DNA of 64,000 nt from Symbiodinium natans (lineage: Eukaryota; Sar; Dinophyceae; Suessiales; Symbiodiniaceae). The notes beneath the pieces are model-generated. The model had not been told where the DNA came from and did no database searches. It saw nothing but the letters and a program-made list of their open reading frames with translations. Below, piece by piece: positions 52,712-64,000 of this stretch. A program made the position numbers and the translations under genes. The stretch is taken from the NCBI GenBank assembly GCA_905221605.1, contig CAJNDS010002295.1, positions 2,501 to 66,500 of the forward strand, in the 5' to 3' direction. The number at the start of each line of letters is the position of its first letter. The stretch's first letter is position 1.

Positions 52712-52820
52712 GTGACATGAACCCTAAGAAGGTTTATAGTTCTTTTTTCGAATAGGAATTATAGTAAAAATAGGGAGATGACCCCCAATTTTAGGGTTCA
52801 TTTGGTCCTGAAGGCTTGGG
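52712..52820. mobile_element. Inverted-repeat element, family A
   Basis: Contains ACATGAACCCTAAGAAGG at left and TTTTAGGGTTCATTTGGTCC at right. Confidence 0.6.
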
Positions 52821-53529
52821 GAAGGTCCGCGTCGTAACTACTTTGATATTCTCATGACGAAGATGGTTGTTGTTGCCGCTGCTGTTCTACTTTTAAGAAC
52901 ATTATGCCGTTTTCATGGTTTTAAAGGGTGAGTATGTGTTGATCACGTGTTTTTTTTGTGGTTTTTTGGGGGGCATTCGGTTCTGACACAGGGCTCGGAT
53001 TTTAGAGTTGGAGGCTTGCGGAACGTCCGGGCAGTTTGAGTTCTCAGGGCTTCGGGGCCCCAAAGGGCTTGGGTTTTTGGTGTGCTCGAACGTTGGGGCC
53101 TTTGACGTTGCCGGGACGTCGTACGCTTGCAAACCTTTGCAGAATTTTCGCACGAACATTACAAACCAGCTATAACCAACCAGCTTTGAACAGAACAAAA
53201 AACAGCCTCCGTGCAACTCGCAATGAAGCGTATACAATGAAGTATGCCTGTGGTTCGAGCGCAGACAGGAACCTCACTAGAACCTGATCAGCTGAGGATC
53301 GGCCTGTAACATCATGAGCTCCTGTGTTCACATAATACAAGGGGCCTTAAGAATAAGAATAGGCTTTTGGGGGAGTTATTTCAGTTGGTTTACATGGGGA
53401 CCATGAGGGAGTACGATTAGTACTTGTTCCGACCGAGGCTGATGGACCATAAACCCTCGTTTGGGGTTGCCAAACCGCACGGAAAAAACCCTAAAACCCG
53501 AAAAACCTCAGCCCTACAGCGCGGAAGCC
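52821..53529. other. Unique DNA, no gene recognised
   Basis: Overlapping short ORFs on both strands near 52902-53287, no motif. Confidence 0.3.
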
Positions 53530-53910
53530 CCCAAACCCTCCTAAACCCTAAACCCTAAACCCCAAACCCTTGAAACCCTTTAAACCCTTTCGACCCTTTA
53601 GACCCTTTCAACCCTTTAAACCCTAGACCCTAATCCCTATATAAACCCTAAACCCTAAACCCCCAAACGCTCAGTGGCCTCGCAGAGAAGCGCGGCGGCG
53701 CGGCGCCAACGAAGTCCGAGCCCTGCTGCGTTGAGCCTGGGTGGCATGACGGTGGCATGCGGCCCCGCGATCCCCCCGGCCCTGGGAGTGCAAGGTGGGT
53801 TAGGGTTTAGGGTTAGGGTTTTGGGTTTAGGGAATTTAGGGTTTAGGGTTTAGGGTTTAGGGTTTAGGGTTTCGGGCTTGGGGTTTAGGGTTTAGGGTTT
53901 TAGGGAGTTG
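53530..53910. repeat. CCCTAAA array, GC-rich island, TTTAGGG array
   Basis: C-strand units (CCCTTTAAA, CCCTAAA) 53530-53668 and TTTAGGG 53797-53910. Confidence 0.9.
53679..53736 (-). CDS. Candidate PPR-like exon
   Basis: Follows CACCCAG, ends GCGAG|GCCA. Reads LNAAGLGLRWRRAAALLCE; Asn-Ala-Ala and Trp-x-x-Ala are PPR features but the spacing is four residues short. Not joined to neighbours. Confidence 0.3.
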
Positions 53911-55935
53911 CAAGTAGGGAGCTTGGGTCAAGGGAGCGAATAAGGATTCGCGCTTGGCCCCGGAAAGGGCCGTGAATGGCCGAAGCGAAACTACGTTCAG
54001 GGCAACCTGCTTGTTTGAACTGCGCGCTTGATCAAGTTCTCATCATCAGCATGTGTCGGAATGTAAAAGGTGCGCCCCCTCCAGGACTGAGGCCTAGGTG
54101 GATTCGGCATGGCCAATACGAGATGCAAGATTAATTAGGGCAACATGCACGACCTGTGTGGCTTCACAGGTTCCTGATCTTTGGAAAGCAAGTAGTATCT
54201 GACCTCCGCGCGGGCATTTAGGCCAAGAGTGTCTTTCAAGAGTCTCTCGGCCAAGATTCAACGGGACCTGAAGTGACATTACCTTCAGGTCGGGCCGTCT
54301 GGAGAGATAGATCTTCTACGAAATATCGCCTTTCTCTCCAGCCGTACATCTTGCAAACAATCTTCACAACTCAGTTTCGGATCCGGCGTTGGGGATGAGT
54401 ACGGTGCAAGCGTCCAAAAATGTCTTTGTGTCTGTGGTGGGCAGCTTCTTTCAGAGATTACTATAGGGATCCCGACACTAATTACGGCCACGCTAACATG
54501 ATGCTGCATTTAAAGCTGCGTGACTGCCGTGACATATGCTGACAGCAGGCAACGGATCCTTGACTTCTTGTGATGGAGGCTTCACGAGGTTTATCATCCT
54601 AGACAAGGAGCTCTTCTTGTGAAAGCCTCGATCATGCGCCGTATTGCAAAAATTCTGTGGGCCCAAAGCTTTCATCTCATCTGCGGTACTTGTCACTTGC
54701 TAGGGCTATCGGAGTCCTTTGCCTCCAATAGGGTGGCCGCATATGGTGACAGCCACGGCGATGAGACGAGGAGATGCCAAGGACACTGTCGGCAGTTTTC
54801 GCCGCAGTGGCCCTGACCCATGTCGGTCGCCAGCTTTCGACAAGCCATTTCATAAACAGGAGACGTTGCAGGTTACATGTGACATCTGAGGTCGCTGCAG
54901 CGAATTTCAATTGAGCTTGTCGCTGTTGCTGTGCTGTCACGGCTGGCAATGGGCAAGTTGCAGCCGGCATATCCTTCAAACGCGATGCCGCTGCTGTACC
55001 ATTTGCTGTGGAAGTTGCAAACGGCATCTCCTGCACAGGAATTGCCTTGCGTGTGTGGATTCTGTGTTTCTTCGTCACGCCAGAAGCAAACGGTTGTGCT
55101 GCGCCCTGTCCTGTAGCGACAGCTCAAGCTCCAATCCTTGGCCGACAAAGCCCTGCATTGCCCAGTATGTTGCCGCGTCCGGCACGCTGCGAAGATTGAT
55201 CTTCGAGCCCTCTAGATGATGTACCTTCACAAACAGGATCATCTAATCCCCCCACGTTGGCTCCACATTCTCCACTGCTACTGATTCTCAATCGGCTGCT
55301 TTAATCCACCGGGCCAGCTCATGGAGGCCGCCCCACTCAAACAGCGGTCATCCTCGGGCCAGTTCGAAAGCTGTGCGCCTGGCAAATTTGAGTGGATGCC
55401 TTTTGCAAGGAGACCATGCCAGCATGACCCGTAGGACCAAATATCAGCTGGGGGGAATGCATACCTCGTGGCGCCCTGGGAGTTGCAGCATCCCATTGCT
55501 TGTCGTCAGGGTGTGCATAGAGTGTGGGTGTAGTGCTTTTCATTGCTGTGTGAAGCGGAGAAGGGCAATTTGATCCCGACGCGGCACAGCACACGCTTTT
55601 CCACTTTCCTCGGCTCCTGATGTCGAAAACACAACCTTGACTTTGAAACACTCAAGCGCCTTGCTTGAACACAGTGAGCTTACTTCTCAATGTGTCTACA
55701 GTAAAGTAGCTATCCCTAAAAACTACCCAAGCAAACATGGAACTCCAGTAGGTGCCTGATCCGGGCGTCGCTGTTTCATGCTTCGGAGCCAGCATCTTGG
55801 TCCCGGCAGCACCTGTTGCACTGAGCGGCGTCGTCATGCACACAGAGCCTTTAATAAAGCTTGCAAGCTCATCCGCTGTGAGCACTGGTCACATCTCAGG
55901 CTCGGTGCTCCTCCTGGTGCCGACTCGCTCGGAAG
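53911..55935. other. 2 kb of unique, array-free DNA
   Basis: No telomere-type repeats and no recognised domain. Several open frames of 60-130 codons overlap on both strands. It could hold intron-split exons that were not decoded. Confidence 0.3.
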
Positions 55936-56046
55936 CCACTAAACCCTAAACCCTAAACCCTAAACCCTAAACCTTTTAAGGTTTATAAACCTTATAAGCC
56001 CTAAACCCCAAAACTCTAAAACCCTAAACCCTAAACCCCAAACCAT
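55936..56046. repeat. CCCTAAA array
   Basis: Perfect then degenerate CCCTAAA, the last sizeable array before the repeat-poor right part. Confidence 0.9.
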
Positions 56047-56099
56047 GGTTTCCCCTATCCTCTCAAGCCCGGGGCTGCTGAGCGTTTAGAGTTTAGGGA

Positions 56100-56300
56100 T
56101 TGGGTTGCCCTTACAAGGAAGAACACATACTTTGGGGTGGTTCTTATAAGCACTTTGGGGTGGTTCTCATGAGCATAGAGTAGGTAACTGGGTAATTTTG
56201 GGTCGGAATAATTACCAACAATATTCCCTTCTCGTCCCTCCGTAATCATACTAGAATAAACCCCCCAAAACCCCATTCCGATTAATTATTCAGGCCCCTA
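56100..56300. other. Duplicated 27-bp motif
   Basis: ACTTTGGGGTGGTTCTTATA and a second copy with two changes lie at about 56131 and 56152. No ORF. Confidence 0.5.
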
Positions 56301-56340
56301 TACTACCCTGATTGGGATTCAAGGCGTAGGGTTTATCTTC

Positions 56341-56535
56341 TATGGGGATGCCGATGAGACGGATGAAGTCAAACCAAAAAATTGTAAGCATAGGTTATTG
56401 AATAACTATGACAACATTTTACACATTCAAAAGCGTGGAAATCGTTATATGTGTAGTTCAGAACGGTTAGACGAGATTGATTTTAACATAACTGAAGCAC
56501 CGAAAAACCATGACAGCGCTTGGCGTTGGGAATGA
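56341..56535 (+). CDS. Partial ORF in an AT-rich island, unknown
   Basis: Open from upstream of 56300 to the stop at 56533-56535, about 65 or more codons, without a good start. It reads normally as protein (for example NRYMCSSERLDEIDFNI, then HDSAWRWE). No domain recognised. It lies 67 bp before the zinc-finger ORF on the same strand and shares its AT-rich composition, so the two may be adjacent genes or exons. The left part may be cut off. Confidence 0.35.
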   Translation, partial: YGDADETDEVKPKNCKHRLLNNYDNILHIQKRGNRYMCSSERLDEIDFNITEAPKNHDSAWRWE

Positions 56536-56602
56536 TCTGAGACAAGAAATATACTGACACAAAAAGACTTAAAGACTTGAAGCCATAGTATAGTAAGCTA
56601 AA

Positions 56603-56950
56603 ATGAAAGAGCCACTGTGTAGATTTGTAGAGTGTGAGGTCTGCAGGATATACAATGGAACAGCCCTTTACAGAAAAGAACATTTCAACAGACATCTAAA
56701 CAGCAAAGGGCATAAGTTAAATGAAGAGTTTACAGCAGTCTCAGACAAGTTTAAAAACGAAAAAGACCAAAAGAAACGAGACATATTGTTTAAGGAGCTT
56801 GAAAAAATAAGCGAAAAAATGTCAACCAGAAAGCCAAAATCTTTGGATATAAATAGAGACCTAACCGAAAAAGAACGAGACGAATATCTCAAACAACGAC
56901 AATCTGAACAAGAAGAAGAAAGACGGAGACATTTAGAAATAACGAAATGA
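56603..56950 (+). CDS. Small C2H2 (U1-type) zinc-finger protein
   Basis: 115 residues from an ATG. A zinc finger C-x2-C-x16-H-x5-H (C11, C14, H31, H37, within CEVCRIYNGT and RHLNSKGH) resembles the U1/matrin type that binds RNA or DNA. Residues 45-115 are a charged, predicted coiled coil rich in Lys, Glu and Arg. The ORF is strongly AT-rich (Lys AAA, Glu GAA), unlike the GC-rich exons elsewhere in the window, and sits in an AT-rich island of about 1.1 kb. That suggests transfer, an inserted element or an organelle/viral origin. The protein starts and ends cleanly without introns. Role unknown. Confidence 0.6.
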   Translation: MKEPLCRFVECEVCRIYNGTALYRKEHFNRHLNSKGHKLNEEFTAVSDKFKNEKDQKKRDILFKELEKISEKMSTRKPKSLDINRDLTEKERDEYLKQRQSEQEEERRRHLEITK

Positions 56951-57436
56951 ACATCAAAACCTACGTCAACAGGACTAACTATAACATGGGAAGCCCCAGA
57001 AGGTTAAGAAGTTGGGAAAAGATTGAAATGAATGAGGGGGTGGAATGGGGAAGAAATTAGGTCTATTTTTGTTATAAATCATAACAAGAACAAACATTCA
57101 AACAATGATATAGGAAAGACTTCAAGAATATAGGAATGCATAAGGTGGATAGATTAAATTTTGGGAATATTGTTATTTGTAGGATGAGCGGAATGAATGA
57201 GATAGATTAGCTGTAGAAACCCTGTAGGAGAATGGATAAGGTGGTAACTTATGAAAAATAAATAAGGTGGTAAAAAAATTCTGTGGATAAAAAATTGAAA
57301 AACTCGGCGGGAATTATCGGGGAAATGGGCTTAGGAAATGCAACAGGTGGCGAAAGAACATAGAACTAAATAAGTGTCCAAGGTTAGGAAAAAACAGAGC
57401 TGAGGGGCAAGTGGGTAGCGATATAACCCTAAGCGT
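56951..57436. other. AT-rich non-coding flank
   Basis: Continues the AT-rich island; contains repeated ATAAGGTGG words (57139, 57237, 57263). No ORF. Confidence 0.5.
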
Positions 57437-57808
57437 TTGTCCATTCAAACCCTGTTTATTATATTTTTGGGGGAGGGGGGGGGGGCACCAACAGCATCAC
57501 AGTGGCATTTCTCACTCTGCTACTCCATTTTGCACTCTATATATAGTCTAGCGAGTCTAGCACTCACGCTCTGCTTCAGTCGATCGCTTACTCACCACGT
57601 CATCCGCAACCCGCCTGTGCTGTGTGAAGAACAAGGCTTTGTGTCCTTCGCCTCCTTGTACTTCATGACGATGCTTCCCAGCTCCTGTCATCGGGAAGCT
57701 AAGCTAAGATCCGCTCTTGTAGGTTCTGCATGCCCGGCCTTGGTCTGCCTTTGGTACAAAAGCTTCTTTTCCGTGGCGCCACCGCTCTGGCCGATCGGCT
57801 CCGGCATG

Positions 57809-57863
<55 letters not shown>

Positions 57864-57969
57864 AGGAACAACAACAAAAAGCAAAGGTGTTCTGTTGCGT
57901 CAACCAAACCAGAAGCTTTTGAAGCGGAGGAGGTAGTTTGCCAAGTTTCTAGGCTTCACGGGCGGGGGC
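57437..57969. repeat. Unique DNA with (ACAGCA)n microsatellite
   Basis: G run at 57470-57485; hexamer ACAGCA repeated about nine times at 57807-57864. ORFs through it (poly Thr-Ala, Ser-Asn, Leu) are artefacts. Confidence 0.8.
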
Positions 57970-58965
57970 GGCGGCGGCGGCGGCACATCAGCAAGTCCAG
58001 TACTCTCCACTCGCCACACTGCAAACATGCGCGCAACCGATCCTAGTTCACCTCGTTGTGGGCGCAAAAGCTAGCACGTCAGCAAGTCCAGCACTTGCCA
58101 CTCACCACATTGCAAACATGTGTGCAACTGACCTAGTTCGCCTAGTTGTGGGCGCAAAAGCTAGCACGTCAGCAAGTCCAGTACTTGCCACTCACCACAC
58201 TGCGAACATGTGTGCAACTGACCTAGTTGACCTGGTTGTGGGCGCAAAAGCTAGCACGTCAGCAAGTCCAGCACTTGCCACTCACCACATTGCAAACATG
58301 AGTGCAACTGACCTAGTTGACCTGGTTGTGGGCGCAAAAGCTAGCACGTCAGCAAATCCAGCACTTGCCACTCGCCACACTGCGAACATATGTGCAATTG
58401 ACCTACTTCACCTCGTTGTGGGCGCAAAAGCTAGCACGTCAGCAAGTCCAGTACTTGCCACTCACCACATTGCGAACATGTGTGCAACTGACCTAGTTCA
58501 CCTAGTTGCGGGCGCAAAAGCTAGCACGTCAGCAAGTCCAGCATTTGCCACTCACCACACTGCGAACATGTGCGCAACTGACCTAGTTGACCCAATTGTG
58601 GGCGCAAAAGCTAGCACGTCAGCAAGTCCAGCACTTGCCACTCACCACATTGCAAACATGTGCGCAACTAACCTAGTTCACCTAGTTGTGGGCGCAAAAG
58701 CTAGCACGTCAGCAAGTCCAGTACTTGCCACTCACCACACTGCGAACATGCGTGCAACTGACCTAGTTGACCTGGTTGTGGGCGCAAAAGCTAGCACGTC
58801 AGCAAATCCAGCACTTGCCACTCACCACACTGCGAACATGTGTGCAATTGACCTAGTTCACCTCGTGGGCGCAAAAGCTAGCACGTCAGCAAGTCCAGTA
58901 CTTGCCAGTCACCACACTGCAAACATGTGTGCAACTGACCTAGTTGACTCAGTTGTGGGCAGAAA
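57970..58965 (+). repeat. 90-bp tandem repeat, about 11 copies
   Basis: Units start GGGCGCAAAAGCTAGCACG at 58059, 58149, 58239, 58329, 58419, 58509, 58599, 58689, 58779 and 58866, preceded by a diverged copy from about 57983. The period is exactly 90 except for one 87-bp unit, which loses one whole codon. Confidence 0.97.
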
Positions 58966-59077
58966 TCTTTCTGGCAAGCAGAAGCAAGTCGTCACTCGTA
59001 CCCTTCGAAAGATTCTCATTTCCTGCCACGAGCTTTTCATGTCCCATGACGAAGTACATGAGCTGTCTTGCTTCTGA
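58058..59077 (+). CDS. Open frame through the 90-bp repeats
   Basis: 339 codons: ten 30-residue units (GAKASTSASPALATHHIANM followed by CATDLVDLVV with small changes) and a unique tail of about 40 residues (GRNLSGKQKQ...). Every length change is a multiple of three and no unit has a stop, which is what a translated repeat would show. Against this, the ATG is not well placed in context, composition is uniform, and a 90-bp period keeps any frame open. No similarity to a known family was recognised; the repeat might be a surface or adhesive protein or a plain satellite. Confidence 0.4.
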   Translation: MGAKASTSASPALATHHIANMCATDLVRLVVGAKASTSASPVLATHHTANMCATDLVDLVVGAKASTSASPALATHHIANMSATDLVDLVVGAKASTSANPALATRHTANICAIDLLHLVVGAKASTSASPVLATHHIANMCATDLVHLVAGAKASTSASPAFATHHTANMCATDLVDPIVGAKASTSASPALATHHIANMCATNLVHLVVGAKASTSASPVLATHHTANMRATDLVDLVVGAKASTSANPALATHHTANMCAIDLVHLVGAKASTSASPVLASHHTANMCATDLVDSVVGRNLSGKQKQVVTRTLRKILISCHELFMSHDEVHELSCF

Positions 59078-61558
59078 TACAGGGAGAATGTCACGAAGAA
59101 AGTTGCAAGCCATATCGACACACATAATGCACCACAATAGGTTTTGACTAGTGCCTCGTCCAGTGCGGTTCAATTGGGACCTCGCTACTATTCAACTCTT
59201 CTCTGACCCTACCTGACCAATGCTTTCATGTAATTCGAACTGCGTGTTAATGAGCATTTGATGCAGAATCAACCTATACGTACCGTGTACTAAGAAGCAA
59301 CTCCGGCCTGCAGCGGCGCCATTCTGGCTTGCGCAGGCGCCTCCAACTGCGAAACTTTGCAAAATTGTCCATCCTCTGATGAGAAACTTGGGGCCGCTAC
59401 AACCTTCATCAGAAGGTCAACAACCACTTCGTGGCTACTTTTGTGAGATGTTAAGGACTGATATGTAGGTACAGGGAGCTGGCTGGGTGACTGCGTCACA
59501 GCCTTTCGAGAACGTGTTGCTTTCTGTTAGCATGATTGTCCCGACTTTTGCGAGCAGAGTGTGTTGTTCTGCAGCTATGAAGATAATTCCCCTCTATATT
59601 TCAGTATGTTGCATCTTTAAGAAATGGCGGTGATTCTCACACTTCGAGATCCGGACTTCGTTTTCGAAGTCTTCGCAGTCATCAGTCATCCTCTTGATCC
59701 TGGCAATGCGTGCTGCACTTAGCGGCATCGCCACGCATACAAACTCTGAACTTCCGTACGTTCCCCAAAGCTCTCGTGTCTCACTGAAGCCCATGTAGTG
59801 CTGTGATGCCTGTAAGTTTCCCCGCATCGTGGCTTGCCGCGTTTGACTGCAGGCCTCTTATTGTCTCCCTCTTCTCCCGCTTATAAAGGCCAAAACACAC
59901 CGTAAGAAAAGCAAAGGTTTGGAGCGGCATGGGCGGAAACGTATGTTTTCCTTCATCCCGCGGCCCATCCACCAAAGCCCCCAATGCATGGCCGAACAAC
60001 ACTCAAACTTGAACCATGGGCCGCCAGACTCTACGAATAGGAGCTGGTGTCTCTGTGTTGTTAAGCTGAGCCATCCCTTGAGGAAACACAGCAAGCAACA
60101 GGATCCACCACCTGGCTCCGCAGACGAGATATGCAACTTGAAAACGCATCACAATTTGATACAAGAATTGCTACGGTGAGGATGCCAACTGAAGCAACTT
60201 GCTGTACATAATCTTTCTGAAAGGTTTAAACTTTGAAACCTCGGCAATCTCCTGGCCAAACTTCCAGCAGGAGGGGATGCTCAGCCAAGCTTCGGTGCTT
60301 GGGAATGCGTTCAAGATCACAGGAATTGAACGGCATGCTGCAGAAGAGCGCACCGCAAAGGCTAGAGAACACCAAGCGCTGATGCGTGTGTCCAAAATCG
60401 ATGTTCAGGAAATGCGTGCTGGCAAGCAGTGCACGGCTTGATCCGGATATGAGCTCGAGTTCACAACAAGTGCGCTGCAAGGCCTAGCAGTCTATATCGT
60501 ATCTAGCACCTGCAAACACATCCACTCCACAAGGTCCTATAAGAGTGCTATGGCATCCTCTGGCTGGACCTCCTCGGAGTCAACACTGGGCCACTAACTG
60601 ACAAGCCCTGCGCCTCCAGCAAATGCGCCGTGCTCCCTCACGCCCCTCACACCTTTTCGCCGCAAGCACCCTAGTGGCTTGCTGCCTGGTGCCATGCTCA
60701 GCCAAGCTGAGATTGACACCCGTTCAGGGTGAGGACTTTTTGGCTTGTTCCGGGGCACATGCCGCACCGGTGCAGGGTGTAGGTGGGGGTTGGGCAAAGA
60801 GTTGAAACGGAACAGCCGGAAACTTCGATCAACGGCAATATGGAAACAACTTAACATATAGGATGTTACGGGGGTCGCGTCCGGGCGTCACTACATGGCT
60901 CAGGAGTCACGCGCCAATGTGCCACGCACACTTGGCCTAAGTCCCTCTCTCTGCGTGCAGACAATCAGTAATGTACCCTTGCAACATGCTCTTGGAAGCC
61001 TACCTGCGTTGGCGAAGATGATGTTTGCATTATCCTGCCCGACGCCGCACGAGAACACAACTAAGGGAACAGTTGCCGCTACAACCTGCAAGTGTTCGAA
61101 GAGCGAAACTTGCACATCTAACCCTTGCTAAACGCCAAGCGTGCATGCCATACCTGCCTCTTGGGGACAGGTCAGCAGCCTGCCAACACGCGCGCAAGAC
61201 CAACCGAGCACCAGCGTGCTGAGGCACAAACATGTGCCTCTCGTTCCTCCTCTTTGTCTTCATTTGTTGTCGTCCTGAGGCAGCGTTCCAACAAAAAGCA
61301 GGCGTAAAGCTACTTTGAAGGTGCCAGAAGCCTTCATGAAATCAGTTACTCAGAAGTAGTGAGGCCTTGAAAACCTCGGCCAACGCCATGGCGAGGAGTT
61401 CATCACCGGAGTCACCTGCAGGTGATTGAGGATACGATCTGTGTTTATGCATTTTGTCGCAACACGGCAGCGCGGCTGTCGGCGGTGTCTGTCACCACCT
61501 ACGCTGGGTGCGCCAGTTTGTGAAGATGGTGCAACTTGCTAATTATAACTTTCTCCAA
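59078..61558. other. 2.5 kb unique DNA, no gene recognised
   Basis: No telomere-type arrays. Many open frames of 60-90 codons overlap on both strands, none with a domain. Confidence 0.3.
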
Positions 61559-61900
61559 GTTCGACACAGGCCTGACTCTGGGAAGCCGTCCAGGAAGTCC
61601 CTCCCTGCTCTGGACGGGAAGTGGATTCATGTGGATTCATGAGTCTGCTCGGATTTACAAGCTCGACACAGGAGCCTGGGAGCTTGCAGATGCAGAGGTC
61701 ACTGCCTGCTCCGGACGGAAAGTGGATTCATGTGGATTCACGTGAGTCTGCTCGGATTTACAAGCTCGACACAGGAGCCTGGGAGCTTGCAGACGCAGAG
61801 GTCCCCACCTGCTCCGGACGGGAAGTGGATTCATGTGGATTCGTGAGTCTGCTCGGATTTACTCCAAGCTCGACGCAGGAGCCTGGGAGCTTGCAGACGC
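61559..61900 (+). repeat. Tandem repeat, period 102-104 bp, 3.3 copies
   Basis: The word GCTCGACACAGGAGCCTGGG recurs at 61661, 61764 and 61868 with a diverged copy at 61559; each unit also has AAGTGGATTCATGTGGATTC. Open in one + frame for 163 codons (61621-62112), whose non-repeat tail has no clear motif. Period differences of one base break the frame between units. Confidence 0.9.
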
Positions 61901-63849
61901 CACACTGCAGCTTGAACTCTTCCAAATGGACCACGGATGCGCTGGTGACTGGTGCATTCAGAATTCAAACGCTGACGATCATTGAGGTGCTTGCGCGGCA
62001 TTGGGCAAACAGCCTGTTCCATTGTGTGGGCGGGCTGGAGCATGAACTTGCTCGCTACGGCTTGAAAGGTTACAAACTACACTCTGTTTACACAGACGAC
62101 GCACGTATCTAGCGCTGACGGAATGATTTTGTGTGGGCTTCCGTGACTATCTGGCACTATCTGGCATAAGGCATAAAGTCCACACAACGGGATCCGGGCT
62201 ATTGTAGCACTCGTCCATCTCATCCATCTCAGCCCACATGTCCTGGCAAGCTTTGCCTGCTGCGCGTTGCAACGTGATATCGCGCGAGGTGAGTTTGGGT
62301 CAATGCGCTGCTTGGACTGAGTTCCACGCTACTTGCCCGGGGCTGCAAAACTGCAAGCACCTTTTGCCACAAGCGGCAGCAGTTCAGGAGACTCAGGGTA
62401 GCTACGACAGCAAAACCACGCTTCAGTCCGTTTTTTCCACCTTTGTCTTTCTTTCCAGACCTGCAAAGTCTCCATGGGCTTTTGATTGGGCGACGACACG
62501 TTTGCTGCCATGAACACGACTGCTCCAATCAGGCCTTCTTTGTGGCCCTTGCATGGTCGTGGGTCAAGTTCGTCTTTCCACTTTGTCCCTGTCTCTTGCA
62601 GACCCTGAGAAACACACCGAATGATTCATCATGCTCATTGAGGTATTGTGCTTACTTACCTGGCTGTTCGATGTCGTGGAGTCCAATATCTTCTGCTTGG
62701 GCGGCATAATGCAAACAACACAAGGACAAGCAAGTCAGGAACAAGTGATCAATGATGCCAAAAGTCAGCGAGGGCTCAGAATCACTCGACCGCCGTCTGG
62801 CATCGCTTACCACAGCAGACGTCTTGCACAGGCTACTGCTGCAGTTGGGCGCGAACCCGAGCACATGTTGCCACAAACTCTCTCGTTGTTTTAACCGCTG
62901 GGGCGGTAACGGTTTGAAGGTCGGATCCTGTGAACACCTCCTCATTTGATCTTGAAGTCGTTGACATCCTGACAGGAGCTGGCGACAAACACCGGTTCCA
63001 GCAGTACGGCAAGTTCAACATACACACATGCATCGCAACAGAAGAGGTGGAGTATGTCTGGAACTGTTGTGCTTTTGTCGCTTTGTAAAAAAGCATCGAA
63101 AAGTCGATTTTATGGTGGTGTTGTTGTTGTCGTTGTTGTTGCTCTTGCTGATCAGTTTGAACCAGGTGGCCTGAAACTACAAAGGAAGCAACATGTACCC
63201 AAATCAAGAACCCACACACTTACGTGAGTTGCGTGGATAGCCATGCCTTGGCTGGAGTGATATCCACAACAGACACTAGTCCAAAATAGGCTCAAAATGG
63301 AAGCATCCGAATCGGAGCAACAACGTCTTTCAAACCATAAAAAAATCAAATACACATACCAGTACAAGAAGTACTGGACCGAGTGGACCTACACAAACAC
63401 CGCCCTTGGGTACTGGCCACCAGCACAGGGCTGCACGACAAACATGAGAGATCCATTCTCTTCCGATTGAGCCAGCAAGGCTACATCGGCTACATTTGAT
63501 TCTAGGGGTTGTACCTTGGACCCTTAATTAAGGTTGTACCCTTGATTTTGTGCGGACCCTTTTTACAGATCCTTAAGGTAGAAAGACTAAGGCCCGTACT
63601 AGGAGTATACTAAGGGGAACCTCTAGTGAAGTCTTAATCCCTTGATTGACGCACACCCAAGTCCGTAAACACCAACCCTGAATCCTGAAATCAAGGTTCG
63701 GCAACAGTTCTGAGGGGTCAGTTCGGAATGTTTCCAATCTGGGTCCGGTACTCCCCGACGAAACACGAAGCCCAAACTAATATAACCCCGAGCAAACCCA
63801 AAAGCACATAAGGCTTTACAGCTAAGTCGTCAAGGGCTTTAGGTGACTT
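61901..63849. other. Unique DNA, no gene recognised
   Basis: Short overlapping ORFs. 63505-63620 holds TACCTTGGACCCTTAATTAAGG and related inverted words that look like a decayed small element. Confidence 0.3.
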
Positions 63850-64000
63850 CAACCCTAAACCCTATGAACCCAATGAACCCTATGAACCCTATAAACCCTA
63901 CAAACCCTATAAAACCCATAAACCCTATAAACCCTACAAACCCTATGAAAACCATAAACCCTGTAAACCCTACGAACCCTATAAATCCTATAAACCCTAT
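63850..64000. repeat. CCCTATAAA/CCCTATGAA array
   Basis: Nine- to ten-base variants of the C-strand repeat run to the end of the window. Confidence 0.9.

Noticed and set aside
57970-58965. CRISPR array
   Set aside because: Units are 90-bp direct repeats with no constant-repeat/variable-spacer pattern.

Overview
The window looks like nuclear DNA of a dinoflagellate or a close relative. The signs are plant-type telomere repeats (TTTAGGG/CCCTAAA) in dozens of interstitial arrays, introns whose donors are GT, GC or GA, introns made of small inverted-repeat transposons (introner-like elements), PPR exons, and a Ty1/copia retroelement that carries a cytosine-methyltransferase-like domain. No bacterial operons, tRNAs, rRNAs or CRISPR arrays were found. 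All assignments come from reading the sequence; no database search was run.

The main result is that the many telomere-type arrays are not junk between genes. On the + strand they come as CCCTAAA array, then a GC-rich island of about 35-95 bp, then TTTAGGG array. Read on the - strand, many islands are short exons of pentatricopeptide-repeat (PPR) protein(s). Six consecutive islands (14849 down to 10226) splice into one reading frame with near-exact 35-residue PPR spacing. Further PPR-like exons lie at 38977-27431, 18513-17797, 7212-4509 and, less surely, 53.7, 46.4, 41.3 and 39.8 kb. Each intron therefore begins at or near a TTTAGGG array and ends near a CCCTAAA array, so telomere repeats act as intron termini.

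Nested in the large PPR intron between the 36.8 kb and 31.3 kb exons lies a second - strand gene (36284 to 31869, 11 exons, about 362 residues, signal peptide). Its introns are individual inverted-repeat elements. In most of them the intron equals one copy of a 4-bp target-site duplication plus the element, so the duplication supplies the splice donor and the element's last AG is the acceptor. All exon phases agree. Intron 5 is a 1.9 kb composite element that has swallowed a degenerate polyubiquitin-like ORF on the opposite strand.

A Ty1/copia element (19136-26957, - strand, identical 112-bp LTRs, 5-bp duplication CCAAA) sits inside another telomere-type array in a PPR intron. It has an extra 5' ORF, gag-protease, a probable -1 frameshift, and a pol with integrase, methyltransferase-like domain and reverse transcriptase. 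RNase H lies behind a second frame break.

From 54 to 64 kb the array density falls. This part holds long unique DNA with no recognised gene, an AT-rich island with a small C2H2 zinc-finger ORF, a 90-bp tandem repeat that keeps a 339-residue frame open, and a 103-bp tandem repeat.
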